Source: Phenylobacterium aquaticum
Lineage (GTDB): Bacteria > Pseudomonadota > Alphaproteobacteria > Caulobacterales > Caulobacteraceae
Direction of reading: 5' to 3'
Assembly: GCF_947378715.1 (NCBI RefSeq)
Contig: NZ_CANCLE010000002.1
Coordinates: 1 to 64,000, forward strand
Length of the DNA: 64,000 nt
In this document: piece after piece, positions 7,592 through 16,616 of the stretch
How the letters are laid out: each line of letters opens with the position of its first letter
Position numbering within the stretch: position 1 is the first letter of the stretch
Translations under genes and position numbers: made by a program
The notes under the pieces: generated by a model
Told to the model about the DNA's origin: nothing
Databases searched by the model: none
The model's input: only the letters and a program-made list of their open reading frames with translations

Positions 7592-9100
7592 TCAGCCGAC
7601 CCTCGCCGCGTCGCGCGGGGCGAGGGCGGCGGCCAGGGCCTCGACCCTGTCCATCGCCGTCCCGACCGAGGCCAGCAGGCGCGAGAAGCCGGCCTCGTCG
7701 CGCGCCTCGACGGCGTGGCGCGCGCTGAAGCAGAGCCTTAGGGCGCCGTCCCGGCCGCAGGCGACCGGCTGGCCCAGGCGCACCACCGGCCCCGTCCCAT
7801 CCTCCGCCGCCAGCGCCCGATGCAGCCGGCCCAACGCTTCCATGCCCAGGAAGCCGCCCGGTGCGCCGGGATCGCGCACCCGGAAGGAGAAGATGGTCTG
7901 GGTCGCGTCCCAACCGTCGTCCCGGGCGATCGGCGCGCGGTCCAGGGGGCGCGTCTCCACGACCCTCAGGCCGGGCGCGGCGCCGATCCGGTCCCGCGCG
8001 GCGTCGGCGAACAGCGAGGCGCTCCAGCGCAGCTCGCGCGGATCCAGGGCGCGGAAGGCGGCGAGCTCGTGCAGCGCGGCCTCCCAGCGCAGCAGCAGGC
8101 CCAGATTGCACCCGGGCGGCGCGACCTCGCCGGCCGCCCAGCCACAGGGCCACTCGCCGCGCAGACCATAGAGCCCCAGTCCGGCGGGCGGGCGGCTGTC
8201 GGCGAACCGCGCCGCCAGGGGGCGGGGCACGAACAGGGCGCCGCAGAACGCCGGGCCGGTCAGGAACTTCGAGCCGGTCACCGCGACCATGAACCCCTGG
8301 CCGAGATAGGCGCGCAGGGTGTCGGGCGACAGGCGGAACTGGCAGGCGTCGACCAGCACGACCAGCCGCTCGCCCCACTTGGCCGCGAGCCGCGTCAGGG
8401 TGGCGACGCCGGGCGCGATCAGCCCGGTCTTGGTGACATCGGTGGCGACCAGCAGGGTCTGGCGCCCCTCGGCGGCGGCCCCGGCGATCCGCCGATCGAT
8501 CTCGTCCTCCACCGACGCCTCATCGATCAGCCCACCGTCGGCGTCGCGGATGGCGAAGGCGGCGCGCGCGATCTCGCCGACCTCGGGGATCAGGTCGCCC
8601 TTGGCCACCTCGCCGCCGCAGACCGCCAGGGGGGCGAAATGCCGGCCAGCCAGGGCGTCGTCCAGGCCGCTGCCGGTCTCGGAGCCCTGCACCGAGATCA
8701 CCTGCAGGGCCGCGGCCGCGCTGGCGCGCACCAGGCAGGCGGCGACGAGGTGCAGGTCGGTGCCGGAGGCGGCCATCAGGACGTCTGTCCCGCCGCCCGC
8801 CTCCAGGCCGCAAAGCCGGCGCAGCGCGCGGCGGACGCGGCGCATGCCCTGCCGGTAGACTTCGGCCGGCGGGGCCTGCTCCAACGCCTGGGCCAGTCGA
8901 CCGCGCAGGGCCTCGGCGGCGGCGAAGGCCGGCTCGGAGATGGTCGAGGCGGTTGAGGACCCGAAGGCCAGCTCGCCGGGGCGAGGCGAGGCCGGATGGC
9001 CGTACTGGTTGCGCCCGTCGCTGAGCGCGATCCGGCGATCCCCGCCCTCGACCAGCAGTGCGGCGGTCGGCGGAAGGTCGGCGGCACGCCGGAGGGTCAT
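7592..9100 (-). CDS. PLP-dependent enzyme, class V aminotransferase-like, function unassigned
   Basis: The 502-residue protein has a fold-type I PLP core: VLVDACQFRLS, giving the Asp that pairs with the pyridine ring and a Gln at the ring hydroxyl, then TGSKFLTGPAFCGALFVP with the probable Schiff-base lysine. This is the order seen in class V aminotransferases such as cysteine desulfurases. It lacks the conserved mobile-loop cysteine context of IscS/SufS, and the N-terminal region (ISVQGSETGSGLDDALAGRHF) does not match a known subgroup. Substrate is unknown. It converges on the M3 peptidase gene and is divergent from ffh. Confidence 0.65.
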   Translation of the reverse strand: MTLRRAADLPPTAALLVEGGDRRIALSDGRNQYGHPASPRPGELAFGSSTASTISEPAFAAAEALRGRLAQALEQAPPAEVYRQGMRRVRRALRRLCGLEAGGGTDVLMAASGTDLHLVAACLVRASAAAALQVISVQGSETGSGLDDALAGRHFAPLAVCGGEVAKGDLIPEVGEIARAAFAIRDADGGLIDEASVEDEIDRRIAGAAAEGRQTLLVATDVTKTGLIAPGVATLTRLAAKWGERLVVLVDACQFRLSPDTLRAYLGQGFMVAVTGSKFLTGPAFCGALFVPRPLAARFADSRPPAGLGLYGLRGEWPCGWAAGEVAPPGCNLGLLLRWEAALHELAAFRALDPRELRWSASLFADAARDRIGAAPGLRVVETRPLDRAPIARDDGWDATQTIFSFRVRDPGAPGGFLGMEALGRLHRALAAEDGTGPVVRLGQPVACGRDGALRLCFSARHAVEARDEAGFSRLLASVGTAMDRVEALAAALAPRDAARVG

Positions 9101-9524
9101 GGGTATCGGTCCAGGGCGCGCGGCGCGTGACTACAACCCAAGACTCCCGGGCGTCGGCCTCAGCGTCAAGGCGCCGTAGCGTCACGGCGGACTTATACGC
9201 CCGGTATGGTGGCGGTGACGCAGCCTGGCAGGCGACAGCCTCACTGCCGGACCGCGCCTTAAACCTCATGGCGGCCGTCGCTGGCGTCATCGCCGCCTGA
9301 TCGGCAAGACGCGCGAAGACAACGAGGCGATGAGTTAGCGCCCCACCCCTTTCCTTGACCTTTCCGTCCTTTGCGCGCATAGACGCGCCCTTCCGGCGCA
9401 GAGCAATCGCGCCCTCCACCGCCACGACCCCCATATCTGATTTGGGACGAGGGCGGCGAGGCCCCCCGTCGACGTGATCGTCCACGGGGGTCGATTGCGT
9501 TTGGGCCATTGGATTGGGTGAAGT
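9101..9524. other. 424-base intergenic region before ffh
   Basis: No coding frame here looks protein-like on either strand. The first half (9101-9300) has no feature I can name. I searched for a signal recognition particle RNA beside ffh and saw neither the GGAA tetraloop nor the AGCAG partner. The second half holds a Caulobacter-style promoter candidate at 9355-9384 that would serve ffh. Confidence 0.5.
9355..9384 (+). promoter_or_regulatory. Candidate housekeeping promoter for ffh-rpsP-rimM
   Basis: TTGACCTT (9355-9362), 14 bases, then GCATAGAC (9377-9384) resembles the Caulobacter housekeeping pattern (TTGACGCS, N10-14, GCTANAWC). It would give a leader of about 130 bases before the TTG start of ffh. 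The match is partial. Confidence 0.35.
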
Positions 9525-11069
9525 TTGTTCGACGCACTGACAGATCGGCTGTCCTCCGTATTCGACCGGCTCTCCGGTCGCGGGGTGCTGTCGGAGAAGG
9601 ACATCGACGAGGCCCTGCGCGAGGTGCGCGTGGCCCTGCTCGAGGCCGACGTCGCCCTGCCGGTGGTGCGCGAGTTCATCGCCAAGGCCAAGGAACGGGC
9701 CAGCGGCGAAGACGTCATCCGTTCGGTCCGGCCTGCCGACCAGGTGGTCAAGATCACCTATGACGGCCTGGTCGAGATGCTGGGCGGCCAGACCACCGAG
9801 GGGCTGAACCTCTCGCTCAACCCGCCGACCGTGATCCTGATGGCCGGCCTGCAGGGCTCCGGCAAGACCACCACCGCCGGCAAGCTGGCCCTCAAGCTCC
9901 ACAAGGAGCGCAAGAAGGTCCTGCTGGCCTCGCTGGACACCCGCCGTCCGGCCGCCATGGAGCAGCTGGCCATTCTGGCCAAGCAGGCCGAGGTCGACAG
10001 CCTGCCGATCGTCGCCGGCCAGACGGCCCCCGACATCGCCCGGCGCGCCATGTCGGCCGCCCGGCTGCAGGGCTATGACGTCCTGATCCTCGACACCGCC
10101 GGCCGCACCACGCTGGACGAGGCGATGATGAGCGAGGCGGCCGAGATCGCCCGGATCTCGAACCCCTCCGAGACCCTGCTGGTCGCCGACTGCCTGACCG
10201 GCCAGGACGCGGTGCGCACCGCCAAGGCCTTCCACGAGCGCCTGCCGCTCACGGGCCTGGTGCTGACCCGCGCCGATGGCGATGGTCGCGGCGGCGCGGC
10301 GCTGTCCATGCGCGCGGTCACCGGCCTGCCCATCAAGTTCCTGGGCGTCTCGGAAAAGATCGACGGGCTGGACGTGTTCGACGCCGCCCGTGTCGCCGGC
10401 CGCATCCTGGGTCAGGGCGACGTGGTCGCCCTGGTCGAAAAGGCCACCCAGGATCTCGACACCGCCAAGGCCGAGGCCATGGCCAAGCGGCTGGCCAAGG
10501 GCCAGTTCGATCTGGACATGATGGCCGACCAGTTCGCCCAGATGAAGCGCATGGGCGGCATGGAGGGCCTGATGGGCTTCCTGCCGGGCGTCCAGAAGAT
10601 CAAGAAGCAGATGGCCGAAGCCAATGTCTCGGACAAGATGATCGACCGCCAGGCGGCGATCATCTCCTCCATGACCAAGCTGGAGCGCAAGAAGCCCGAC
10701 ATCCTGGCGGCGTCGCGCAAGCGCCGGATCGCCAAGGGCGCCGGGGTCGAGGTCTCCGAGATCAATCGTCTCCTGAAGCAGCATCGCCAGATGGCCGACG
10801 CCTTCAAGATGATGAGCAAGGACGGCGGCAAGGGCTTCGCCCGCATGGCCGGCATGATGGGCGCCGGCGGCGGCCAGGACCGCCTCAAGGCGCTGGGCGG
10901 CGGCAAGCTGCCCCAGCCGGACGCCAGTCAACTCGAGGAACTCGGCAAGCTCGCCCAGCAGGGCGGCGGCGGACTTCCCAATCTCCCGGGGCTTGGCGGC
11001 CCCGGCGCACCCAAGCTTCCCGGTCTCGGCGGTCTTCCGCCCGGCTTCAATCCCTTCAAGAAATCCTAG
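9525..11069 (+). CDS. ffh: Signal recognition particle protein Ffh
   Basis: This 514-residue GTPase binds signal sequences and the SRP RNA for co-translational targeting to FtsY. It has the helical N domain (1-95), the G domain with P-loop GLQGSGKTT at 108-116, DTAGRTT and TRADGDGRGG, and the methionine-rich M domain from about 320 (MKRMGGMEGLMGFLPG, GKGFARMAGMMGAGG). The C-terminus is extended by a Gly/Pro/Leu-rich tail ending NPFKKS. The start is a TTG at 9525 with GGTGAAG upstream; the family-typical MFDALTDRLS begins exactly there. It leads into rpsP 18 bases later. The receptor gene ftsY is at 41,693. Confidence 0.97.
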   Translation: MFDALTDRLSSVFDRLSGRGVLSEKDIDEALREVRVALLEADVALPVVREFIAKAKERASGEDVIRSVRPADQVVKITYDGLVEMLGGQTTEGLNLSLNPPTVILMAGLQGSGKTTTAGKLALKLHKERKKVLLASLDTRRPAAMEQLAILAKQAEVDSLPIVAGQTAPDIARRAMSAARLQGYDVLILDTAGRTTLDEAMMSEAAEIARISNPSETLLVADCLTGQDAVRTAKAFHERLPLTGLVLTRADGDGRGGAALSMRAVTGLPIKFLGVSEKIDGLDVFDAARVAGRILGQGDVVALVEKATQDLDTAKAEAMAKRLAKGQFDLDMMADQFAQMKRMGGMEGLMGFLPGVQKIKKQMAEANVSDKMIDRQAAIISSMTKLERKKPDILAASRKRRIAKGAGVEVSEINRLLKQHRQMADAFKMMSKDGGKGFARMAGMMGAGGGQDRLKALGGGKLPQPDASQLEELGKLAQQGGGGLPNLPGLGGPGAPKLPGLGGLPPGFNPFKKS

Positions 11070-11087
11070 ATCTTACAAAGGACTATC

Positions 11088-11618
11088 ATGCTCAAGATTC
11101 GTCTCGCCCGTGGCGGCGCCAAGAAGCGCCCCTATTACTCGATCGTCGTCGCCGACAGCCACTCGCCCCGCGACGGCCGCTTCATCGAGAAGGTCGGCGC
11201 CTATAACCCGCTGCTGAAGAAGGACGACCCGTCGCGCGTGGTCCTGAAGGTCGAGCGCATCCAGGAATGGATCAGCAAGGGCGCCCAGCCGACCGACCGC
11301 GTCGCTCGCTTCCTGTCGCAACAGGGCCTGGCCAAGTGGGAAGCCGGCAACAACCCGACCAAGGGCCTGCCCGGCCAGAAGGCCAAGGAACGCGCCGCCG
11401 AACGCGCCCAGCGCGACGCCGACATGGCCGCCGCTGCTGCGGAAGCCGCCGCCGCCCCGCCGCCCCCGCCGGTTGAAGAGCCCGCCGTGATCGAAGCTCC
11501 GGCCGAGGAAGCCCCCGTGGCCGAAGCCGCTGCGGAAGAAGCTCCCGCCGCTGAAGAAGCGCCGGCCGCCGAAGCCCCCGCCGAAGAGGCCCCCGCGGCC
11601 GAAACGTCGGAAGGCTGA
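11088..11618 (+). CDS. rpsP: 30S ribosomal protein S16 with long Ala/Glu/Pro tail
   Basis: Residues 1-80 are the canonical S16 ([20 protein letters not shown]...[20 protein letters not shown]), a 16S rRNA-binding protein of the small subunit. The normal protein is about 80-90 residues; this one is 176. After residue about 105 it continues as a low-complexity tail of Ala, Pro and Glu (repeated [14 protein letters not shown] units), presumably disordered and acidic. AAGGA precedes the ATG. It lies between ffh and rimM on the same strand. Confidence 0.95.
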   Translation: MLKIRLARGGAKKRPYYSIVVADSHSPRDGRFIEKVGAYNPLLKKDDPSRVVLKVERIQEWISKGAQPTDRVARFLSQQGLAKWEAGNNPTKGLPGQKAKERAAERAQRDADMAAAAAEAAAAPPPPPVEEPAVIEAPAEEAPVAEAAAEEAPAAEEAPAAEAPAEEAPAAETSEG

Positions 11619-11645
11619 GACCTGTAAGGGAGGCGGCTATCGCCC

Positions 11646-12149
11646 ATGGCTGACCGCCTCCTCCAGATCGCCCGGGTCGCCGGCGCCTTTGGCGTCAAGG
11701 GTGAGATCCGCATCACCACCTTCACCGAGGACCCGCTGGCGCTCGCGCGCTATCGGGCCCTGAAGCGCGAGAATGGGAGCCCGGCGCTCACCATCACCCA
11801 GGCGCGCGCGGTGAAGGGCGGGGTGATCGCCCGCGCCGCCGAGGTTACGGACCGTGACCAGGCCGAGGCGCTTCGGGGCATGACCCTGTTCATCGACCGC
11901 GACGACTTGCCGGCGCCTGACGAGGACGAATTCTATCTCGCCGACCTGCTGGGCTTGGCCGTCGAGAGTCCCGACGGCGCAGCCATGGGCCATGTGAAGG
12001 CCGTCAATGATTTCGGCGCCGGCGATCTCTTGGAGATCCAGCCGCCCAAGGGCCAGAGCTGGTGGCTGCCCTTCACCCGCGAGACCGTGCCTCAGGTGCT
12101 GATCGCGCAGGGCAAGCTGATCGTCGTGCGTCCCGACGAGGTGGAGTAG
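11646..12149 (+). CDS. rimM: Ribosome maturation factor RimM
   Basis: This 167-residue protein assists 30S assembly around the S19/16S head region. The N-terminal RimM barrel opens with LLQIARVAGAFGVKGEIRITTFTEDP, and the C-terminal PRC barrel has DEFYLADLLGLAVE and WWLPFTRETVPQVL. Length and order match the family. It follows rpsP by 27 bases in the usual rpsP-rimM order, but the next gene on the strand, trmD, is separated by the antisense tesB gene. A large palindrome follows at 12,161-12,305. Confidence 0.95.
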   Translation: MADRLLQIARVAGAFGVKGEIRITTFTEDPLALARYRALKRENGSPALTITQARAVKGGVIARAAEVTDRDQAEALRGMTLFIDRDDLPAPDEDEFYLADLLGLAVESPDGAAMGHVKAVNDFGAGDLLEIQPPKGQSWWLPFTRETVPQVLIAQGKLIVVRPDEVE

Positions 12150-12160
12150 GCGCGATCGTC

Positions 12161-12305
12161 GCTGCTCCCCTGTTGGCGGAGCTGCCGCGCAGCGGTTGAG
12201 GGGGCCGGCCCGCAGGGACGGATTCAGACCGTCAGCCCCAACCGCCCTCAATCGAGGGCGGCCCCCTCTGGCCCCCTGGGCCAGCTCCCCCGGAGGAGGA
12301 GCAGC
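12161..12305. repeat. Large imperfect palindrome between convergent rimM and tesB
   Basis: The outer arms GCTGCTCC (12161-12168) and GGAGCAGC (12298-12305) are exact complements, and inner arms GAGGGGGCC (12198-12206) and GGCCCCCTC (12260-12268) also pair. The element fills the gap between two convergent genes and could fold into a long hairpin in either transcript. It looks like the palindromic intergenic repeats dispersed in many Caulobacterales genomes (from memory, not searched). It probably acts as a bidirectional terminator or insulator. Confidence 0.6.
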
Positions 12306-12310
12306 AGAGT

Positions 12311-13177
12311 CTAGTCCTTCCGCATCCGGATCAGGCCTTCCTGGGCGACCGAGGCCACCAGTTCGCCGTCCTGCGAATAGATCGAACCGCGGATGAAGCC
12401 GCGCCCGCCGGAGGCCGAGGGGCTGTCCTGGGCGTAGAGGTGCCAGTTGTTGAAGTTCGGCTGCTTGTGGAACCACATGGCGTGGTCGAGGCTGGCCGAC
12501 TGGAAGCCCTTGGTCTGCCAATGCACCCCGTGCGGGCGCATGGCGGTCGACAGGAGGTTCATGTCCGACGCATAGGCCAGCACCACCTGGTGCATGTGCA
12601 GGTCGTCGCCGATCGGGGCCTTGGCGCGGAACCAGACCTGGCTCTCCGGCTCGCGGGGCTGAACATTGGGTCGGCCGAACAACGAGGACCCGTCGACCGG
12701 GCGCATCTCGATCGGCCGGGGCCGCGACGCCCACCGGCGCTGTTCTTCAGGCAGTTTGTCCAGCAGCGCCTTCTGAGCCTCGGCCTCGCTGGGCAGGTCG
12801 TCGGGCATGGCTACGGCCGGCATCGGCGCCTGGTGCTCGAAGCCGTCCTCCGCCACCTGGAACGAGGCGGCGAGGTTGAAGATCTGCTGGCCGTGCTGGA
12901 TCGCCACCACCCGGCGCGTGGTGAAGGAGCCGCCGTCGCGGGAGCGGTCGACCTCGAAGACGATCGGCACACGCGGATCGCCCGGACGGATGAAGTAGCA
13001 GTGCAGGGAGTGGCAGGCCCGGTCCTCGACCGTCTCATAGGCCGCCAGCAGCGACTGGGCGATCACCTGGCCGCCGAAGATCCGCCCCGGACCGTCCTCG
13101 GGGCTCACGCCACGGAACAGATTCACCTCCAGCCGTTCGAGGGCGAGGGTTTCAACCAGGTTCTCGGGGGTGTCCAT
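12311..13177 (-). CDS. tesB: Acyl-CoA thioesterase II
   Basis: This 288-residue double-hotdog thioesterase hydrolyses acyl-CoA to free acid and CoA. It shows the TesB features: RIFGGQVIAQSLLAAYETV near 32-50, HSLHCYFIRPGDPRVPIVFEV, and in the second hotdog SLDHAMWFHKQPNFNNWHLYAQDSPSASGGRGFIRG. The ATG at 13177 begins MDTPENLVETLALE; the same frame stays open further upstream across trmD on the other strand, but that stretch is a shadow. It sits in antisense orientation between rimM and trmD, splitting the usual ribosomal operon. Confidence 0.93.
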   Translation of the reverse strand: MDTPENLVETLALERLEVNLFRGVSPEDGPGRIFGGQVIAQSLLAAYETVEDRACHSLHCYFIRPGDPRVPIVFEVDRSRDGGSFTTRRVVAIQHGQQIFNLAASFQVAEDGFEHQAPMPAVAMPDDLPSEAEAQKALLDKLPEEQRRWASRPRPIEMRPVDGSSLFGRPNVQPREPESQVWFRAKAPIGDDLHMHQVVLAYASDMNLLSTAMRPHGVHWQTKGFQSASLDHAMWFHKQPNFNNWHLYAQDSPSASGGRGFIRGSIYSQDGELVASVAQEGLIRMRKD

Positions 13178-13285
13178 GGGAGGCTCTTGAAAATTGCTGC
13201 GATGCGAAAGCGCCCGCTCTAGTCCCTGGCGGAGCGAGGGGCAAGGCGACGCATCCGCGCTGGGGCAGTGGCGAAAACGCGCCCA

Positions 13286-14026
13286 ATGGTCCAAAAGCCC
13301 GCCATGTCCCCGCGTCCCTCCTTCGACGTCACCATGCTGACCATGTTCCCTGAGGCCTTTCCTGGGCCGCTGGGCGTTTCCCTGATCGGAACCGCCTGGC
13401 GCGAGCAAGGCCTGTGGTCCTTGGAAACACTGGACATTCGCAGCTTTTCCAAGGATAAGCGCGGCTTCCTCGACGATACCCCTGCGGGTGGCGGTCCTGG
13501 ACAGGTGATGCGAGCGGACGTCATCGCGGCTGCGCTGGACAGCGTGGAGCCTCGGGGACGGCCGCTTTTGTATATGAGCGCCAGGGGCAGACCCCTGACC
13601 CAGGCGCGGGTTGCGGAGTGGGCCAAGGGGCCGGGACTGATTGTCCTGGCCGGGCGGTTCGAGGGGGTGGACCAGCGGGTGCTCGACGCGCGCGGGTTCG
13701 AGGAGGTCACTGTCGGTGACGCGGTGCTCGCCGGTGGCGAGGCGGCGGCCCTGGTGGCGATCGAAGCGTGCGTAAGGCTCGTGCCCGGCGTCCTCGGCCA
13801 GGCTGAGAGCTTGAGTGAAGAGAGTTTCGAGGACGGGCTCCTGGAGCATCCGCAGTACACGCGACCGCGGACGTTCGAAGGCCTGGAGATTCCCGAGGTG
13901 CTGTTGAGCGGCCATCACGCCCTGGTGCGGAAATGGCGTCACGCGCTGCGGGAAGAGACGACGCGGGAGCGGCGGCCCGATCTTTGGGCGGCGCATCTCG
14001 CCAAACAACAGCCAAAGGGCGAGTAA
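13286..14026 (+). CDS. trmD: tRNA (guanine-N1)-methyltransferase
   Basis: TrmD methylates G37 of tRNAs reading CNN codons, using S-adenosylmethionine, and prevents frameshifting. The trefoil-knot SPOUT motifs are clear: [18 protein letters not shown] and [15 protein letters not shown], with the N-terminal [21 protein letters not shown]. About 246 residues. Start choice is uncertain: ATG 13286, ATG 13304 or GTG 13268 are in frame and none has a strong ribosome-binding site. rplS follows 26 bases later. Its codon choice seems a little less biased than rplS, as expected for lower expression. Confidence 0.93.
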   Translation: MVQKPAMSPRPSFDVTMLTMFPEAFPGPLGVSLIGTAWREQGLWSLETLDIRSFSKDKRGFLDDTPAGGGPGQVMRADVIAAALDSVEPRGRPLLYMSARGRPLTQARVAEWAKGPGLIVLAGRFEGVDQRVLDARGFEEVTVGDAVLAGGEAAALVAIEACVRLVPGVLGQAESLSEESFEDGLLEHPQYTRPRTFEGLEIPEVLLSGHHALVRKWRHALREETTRERRPDLWAAHLAKQQPKGE

Positions 14027-14052
14027 AGCCCAGTGAACCAAGGACCGAACCC

Positions 14053-14451
14053 ATGAACGTGATCCAGCAGCTGGAAAAGGAAGAGGCCGATCGCCTCGCC
14101 GCCCTGCGCAGCACCCCGGACTTCCAGCCCGGCGACACCGTGCGCGTCAATGTGAAGATCAAGGAAGGCGAACGCGAACGCGTTCAGGCCTACGAAGGTG
14201 TCTGCATCGCCCGTCAAGGCGGCGGCATCAATGAGAGCTTCACCGTCCGCAAGATCTCCTTCGGCGAGGGCGTGGAACGTCTGTTCCCCCTGCACTCGCC
14301 GAACATCGAATCCATCGAAGTGAAGCGTCGCGGCGTCGTCCGTCGCGCCAAGCTCTATTACCTGCGCGATCGTCGCGGGAAGTCGGCCCGGATCGCCGAG
14401 CGCCAGATGTCCTCCACCAAGGACACGGCCAAGGAAACCCCCGAGGCCTAA
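14053..14451 (+). CDS. rplS: 50S ribosomal protein L19
   Basis: This 132-residue large-subunit protein sits at the 30S/50S interface. Diagnostic stretches are [63 protein letters not shown] and [19 protein letters not shown] 14053 follows AGGA and gives the family N-terminus [14 protein letters not shown]. The C-terminus carries a short extension ([13 protein letters not shown]). It ends the trmD-rplS unit and is followed by a strong terminator at 14,477. Confidence 0.97.
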   Translation: MNVIQQLEKEEADRLAALRSTPDFQPGDTVRVNVKIKEGERERVQAYEGVCIARQGGGINESFTVRKISFGEGVERLFPLHSPNIESIEVKRRGVVRRAKLYYLRDRRGKSARIAERQMSSTKDTAKETPEA

Positions 14452-14476
14452 GCCGCTATCGCGGTTGGAAATTCAG

Positions 14477-14506
14477 CGGCGGCCCCAGCAATGGGGCCGC
14501 CGTTTT
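14477..14506 (+). terminator. Rho-independent terminator after rplS
   Basis: A perfect 10-base-pair stem (CGGCGGCCCC with GGGGCCGCCG), a 6-base loop and TTTT lie 25 bases after the rplS stop. This is the clearest intrinsic terminator on the plus strand in the window. Confidence 0.85.
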
Positions 14507-14547
14507 CGTATGCTGAGGCGACGTGGAAGCGAACCGGGCAGGTTCGC

Positions 14548-15453
14548 CTACCTCTGACGTCCTTCCTGCGAGAACCGGGTCAGGCCCTCGACCAGGTGGT
14601 CGAACATCAGCCGCATGCGGCGCGAGCCCTTCAGGGTCTCGGGCATGGCGACCCAGATATCCAGCTCGAACCCGAAGGCGTTGCCCAGCACCGGCGTCAG
14701 GCCATAGCGCCGGCCAAGCGCGTGCTGGATCGCGCCGATCCCCAGGCCGGCGCGGACGGCGGCGATCTGGGCGGCGTCATTGTCCGTGCGGAAATTGAAG
14801 ATCTCGCGGGTGATCTCGCGGCCGATATTGATCTGTTCCAGGGACTCGATGGTCGGCCGGTTGCGGTCGAAGCCGATCAGCATGTGACCGGCCTCCAGCT
14901 CGTCGAGACTGGCCGGCATGCCGCGCCGGGCTATATATTCCGGGGTGGCGTAGAAGCCGACCCCCGTGCTCCCCACCTTGCGCGCCACCAGCGACCCCTG
15001 GGTCGGGCGCACCATGCGCACGGCGATGTCGGCGTCGCGGCGCGACAGATCCTCGGTCTTGTTGGACAGCACCAGCTCGATCTGGATGTCCGGATGGGCC
15101 TCGGCGAACCCCGCCAGGATCTGCGGCAGGACCTCGGCGCCCATGATGTCGCTGGCCGCCAGCCGCACCACCCCGCCCTTGGCGTCAGAAACCCCAGAAG
15201 CGTCGCGCAGGGCCGAGGCGGCGGCGGCGGCCATCTCCTCCAGATGCGGCTTCAAGGTCTGGGCCAGGTCGGTGGGCGTCAGGCCGCGGGGCGAGCGGAT
15301 GAACAGTGGCGCGCCGAGATTCTGCTCCAGGGCCTCGATATGGCGGCCGAGCGTCGGCTGGGTCAGGCCCCGCGCCCGGGCCGCGCCGGAAAAGCTCCCA
15401 GCCTGCATGACCGCGTGCAGGCTTTGAAACAGGTCCCAGGCTGGATCGCTCAT
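14548..15453 (-). CDS. LysR-family transcriptional regulator
   Basis: The 301-residue protein has the LysR helix-turn-helix at about 5-65 (FQSLHAVMQAGSFSGAARARGLTQPTLGRHIEALEQNLG, then FIRSPRGLTPTD) and a periplasmic-binding-like effector domain. It is divergent from an NAD(P)-binding epimerase gene with a 97-base gap, the classical LysR arrangement, so that gene is the likely target. No effector clue is visible. I did not find a convincing T-N11-A operator. Confidence 0.9.
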   Translation of the reverse strand: MSDPAWDLFQSLHAVMQAGSFSGAARARGLTQPTLGRHIEALEQNLGAPLFIRSPRGLTPTDLAQTLKPHLEEMAAAAASALRDASGVSDAKGGVVRLAASDIMGAEVLPQILAGFAEAHPDIQIELVLSNKTEDLSRRDADIAVRMVRPTQGSLVARKVGSTGVGFYATPEYIARRGMPASLDELEAGHMLIGFDRNRPTIESLEQINIGREITREIFNFRTDNDAAQIAAVRAGLGIGAIQHALGRRYGLTPVLGNAFGFELDIWVAMPETLKGSRRMRLMFDHLVEGLTRFSQEGRQR

Positions 15454-15550
15454 GCGCTTATGAATACCTGTTCCACATCAAACCGCAATTCCGTTCAAGC
15501 CGAGCCGGGCCGAGGATCTGACGCATCCGGTGAGACATGGAGATGGACCG

Positions 15551-16555
15551 ATGCGTGAACAATCCCCCCAAGCTGACACGCCCCTCGCCCTGGTGATCGG
15601 CGCCACGGGCTCGATCGGGGGCGCCGTCGCCGCCGCCCTGCTGGCCCATGGCTGGCGCGTGCGGGCCATGAACCGCAATCCCGCCGCCGCCCGCCGCGAC
15701 GCGGCCGGTCTGGAAGCCTGCGACTGGGTCCGGGGCGACGCCATGGTGGAGGCTGACCTGGTCGCCGCCGCCCAGGGCGCGCAGATCATCGTCCATGCCG
15801 GCAATCCGGCCGGCTATTCCGGTTGGGCCAAGCTGCTGCCGCCGATGATGGAGAACGTCATCGCCGCCGCCAAGGCCAGCGGCGCCCGCATCCTGCTGCC
15901 CGGCAATGTCTATAACTATGGCCCCGACGCCTGGCCGATGTTCACCGAGACCTCGCCGCAGAACCCCAAGACCCGCAAGGGCGCGATCCGCGTCGCCCTC
16001 GAACAGCGCCTGATCCGCGCGGCTCGCGACGAGGGGGTGCGGACCCTGGTGGTCCGGGCCGGAGACTTCTTCGGCCCGATCAGCGCCTCATCCTGGCTGA
16101 CCGAGGGCTGGGTGCGGAAGGACAAGCCGCTCACCGCCGTCGCCCTGCCGGGCCCGGCCGGGATCGCGCACGACTGGGCCTATCTGCCGGACCTGGCCGA
16201 GAGCATGGCCCAGCTGGCGGATCGCGAGGCCGAACTGGAGGCCTTCGCGCTCTACAACCATCGCGGCCACGTCGTGACCGGCGAGGAGATGTTCCAGGCC
16301 CTGCAACGGGTCGCGGGCCGCAAGCTGAAACGCCAGTCCGTGCCCTGGTTCGCCATGGCCGTGGCCTCGCCCTTCGTCGAGATGCTGCGCGAGATGATGG
16401 AGATGCGCTACCTCTGGGACCATGAGGTGGTGATGGATAACAGCAAGCTGGTCGCCGAACTGGGCGCCGAGCCGCACACGCCCCTGGATATCGCCCTGCG
16501 CCGGACCCTGGAGGGGCAAGGATGCCTCAAACCCAGCGTCCGCATGGCGGCCTGA
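15551..16555 (+). CDS. NAD-dependent epimerase/dehydratase-family (extended SDR) protein
   Basis: The protein of 334 residues has an N-terminal Rossmann motif, LALVIGATGSIGGAVAAALLAHGWRV, and later GNVYNYGPD with the YxxxK-type region altered (QNPKTRKGAIRVALEQ). This is atypical for classical SDRs and closer to atypical/NmrA-like epimerases. Substrate is unknown. ATG 15551 follows GGAGATGGA. It is probably controlled by the divergent LysR gene and ends 61 bases before leuC. Confidence 0.75.
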   Translation: MREQSPQADTPLALVIGATGSIGGAVAAALLAHGWRVRAMNRNPAAARRDAAGLEACDWVRGDAMVEADLVAAAQGAQIIVHAGNPAGYSGWAKLLPPMMENVIAAAKASGARILLPGNVYNYGPDAWPMFTETSPQNPKTRKGAIRVALEQRLIRAARDEGVRTLVVRAGDFFGPISASSWLTEGWVRKDKPLTAVALPGPAGIAHDWAYLPDLAESMAQLADREAELEAFALYNHRGHVVTGEEMFQALQRVAGRKLKRQSVPWFAMAVASPFVEMLREMMEMRYLWDHEVVMDNSKLVAELGAEPHTPLDIALRRTLEGQGCLKPSVRMAA

Positions 16556-16616
16556 GGCATGAAATACCCCAATCCAGCCCTGGACTTCACCGGGCCGCAG
16601 ACCCTACATGCGGCCC

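Noticed and set aside
9101..9524. Signal recognition particle RNA next to ffh
   Set aside because: I looked for the conserved GGAA tetraloop and AGCAG stem and did not find them on either strand.
8520..10931. 803-residue open frame on the minus strand across ffh and the PLP gene
   Set aside because: It is antisense to two clear genes and the translation is low-complexity (HH, LG, QD runs) with no domain. High G+C leaves many such frames open.
12311..14041. 576-residue version of TesB extending across trmD
   Set aside because: TesB homology begins at MDTPENLVETLALE (start 13177); the rest is antisense to trmD.
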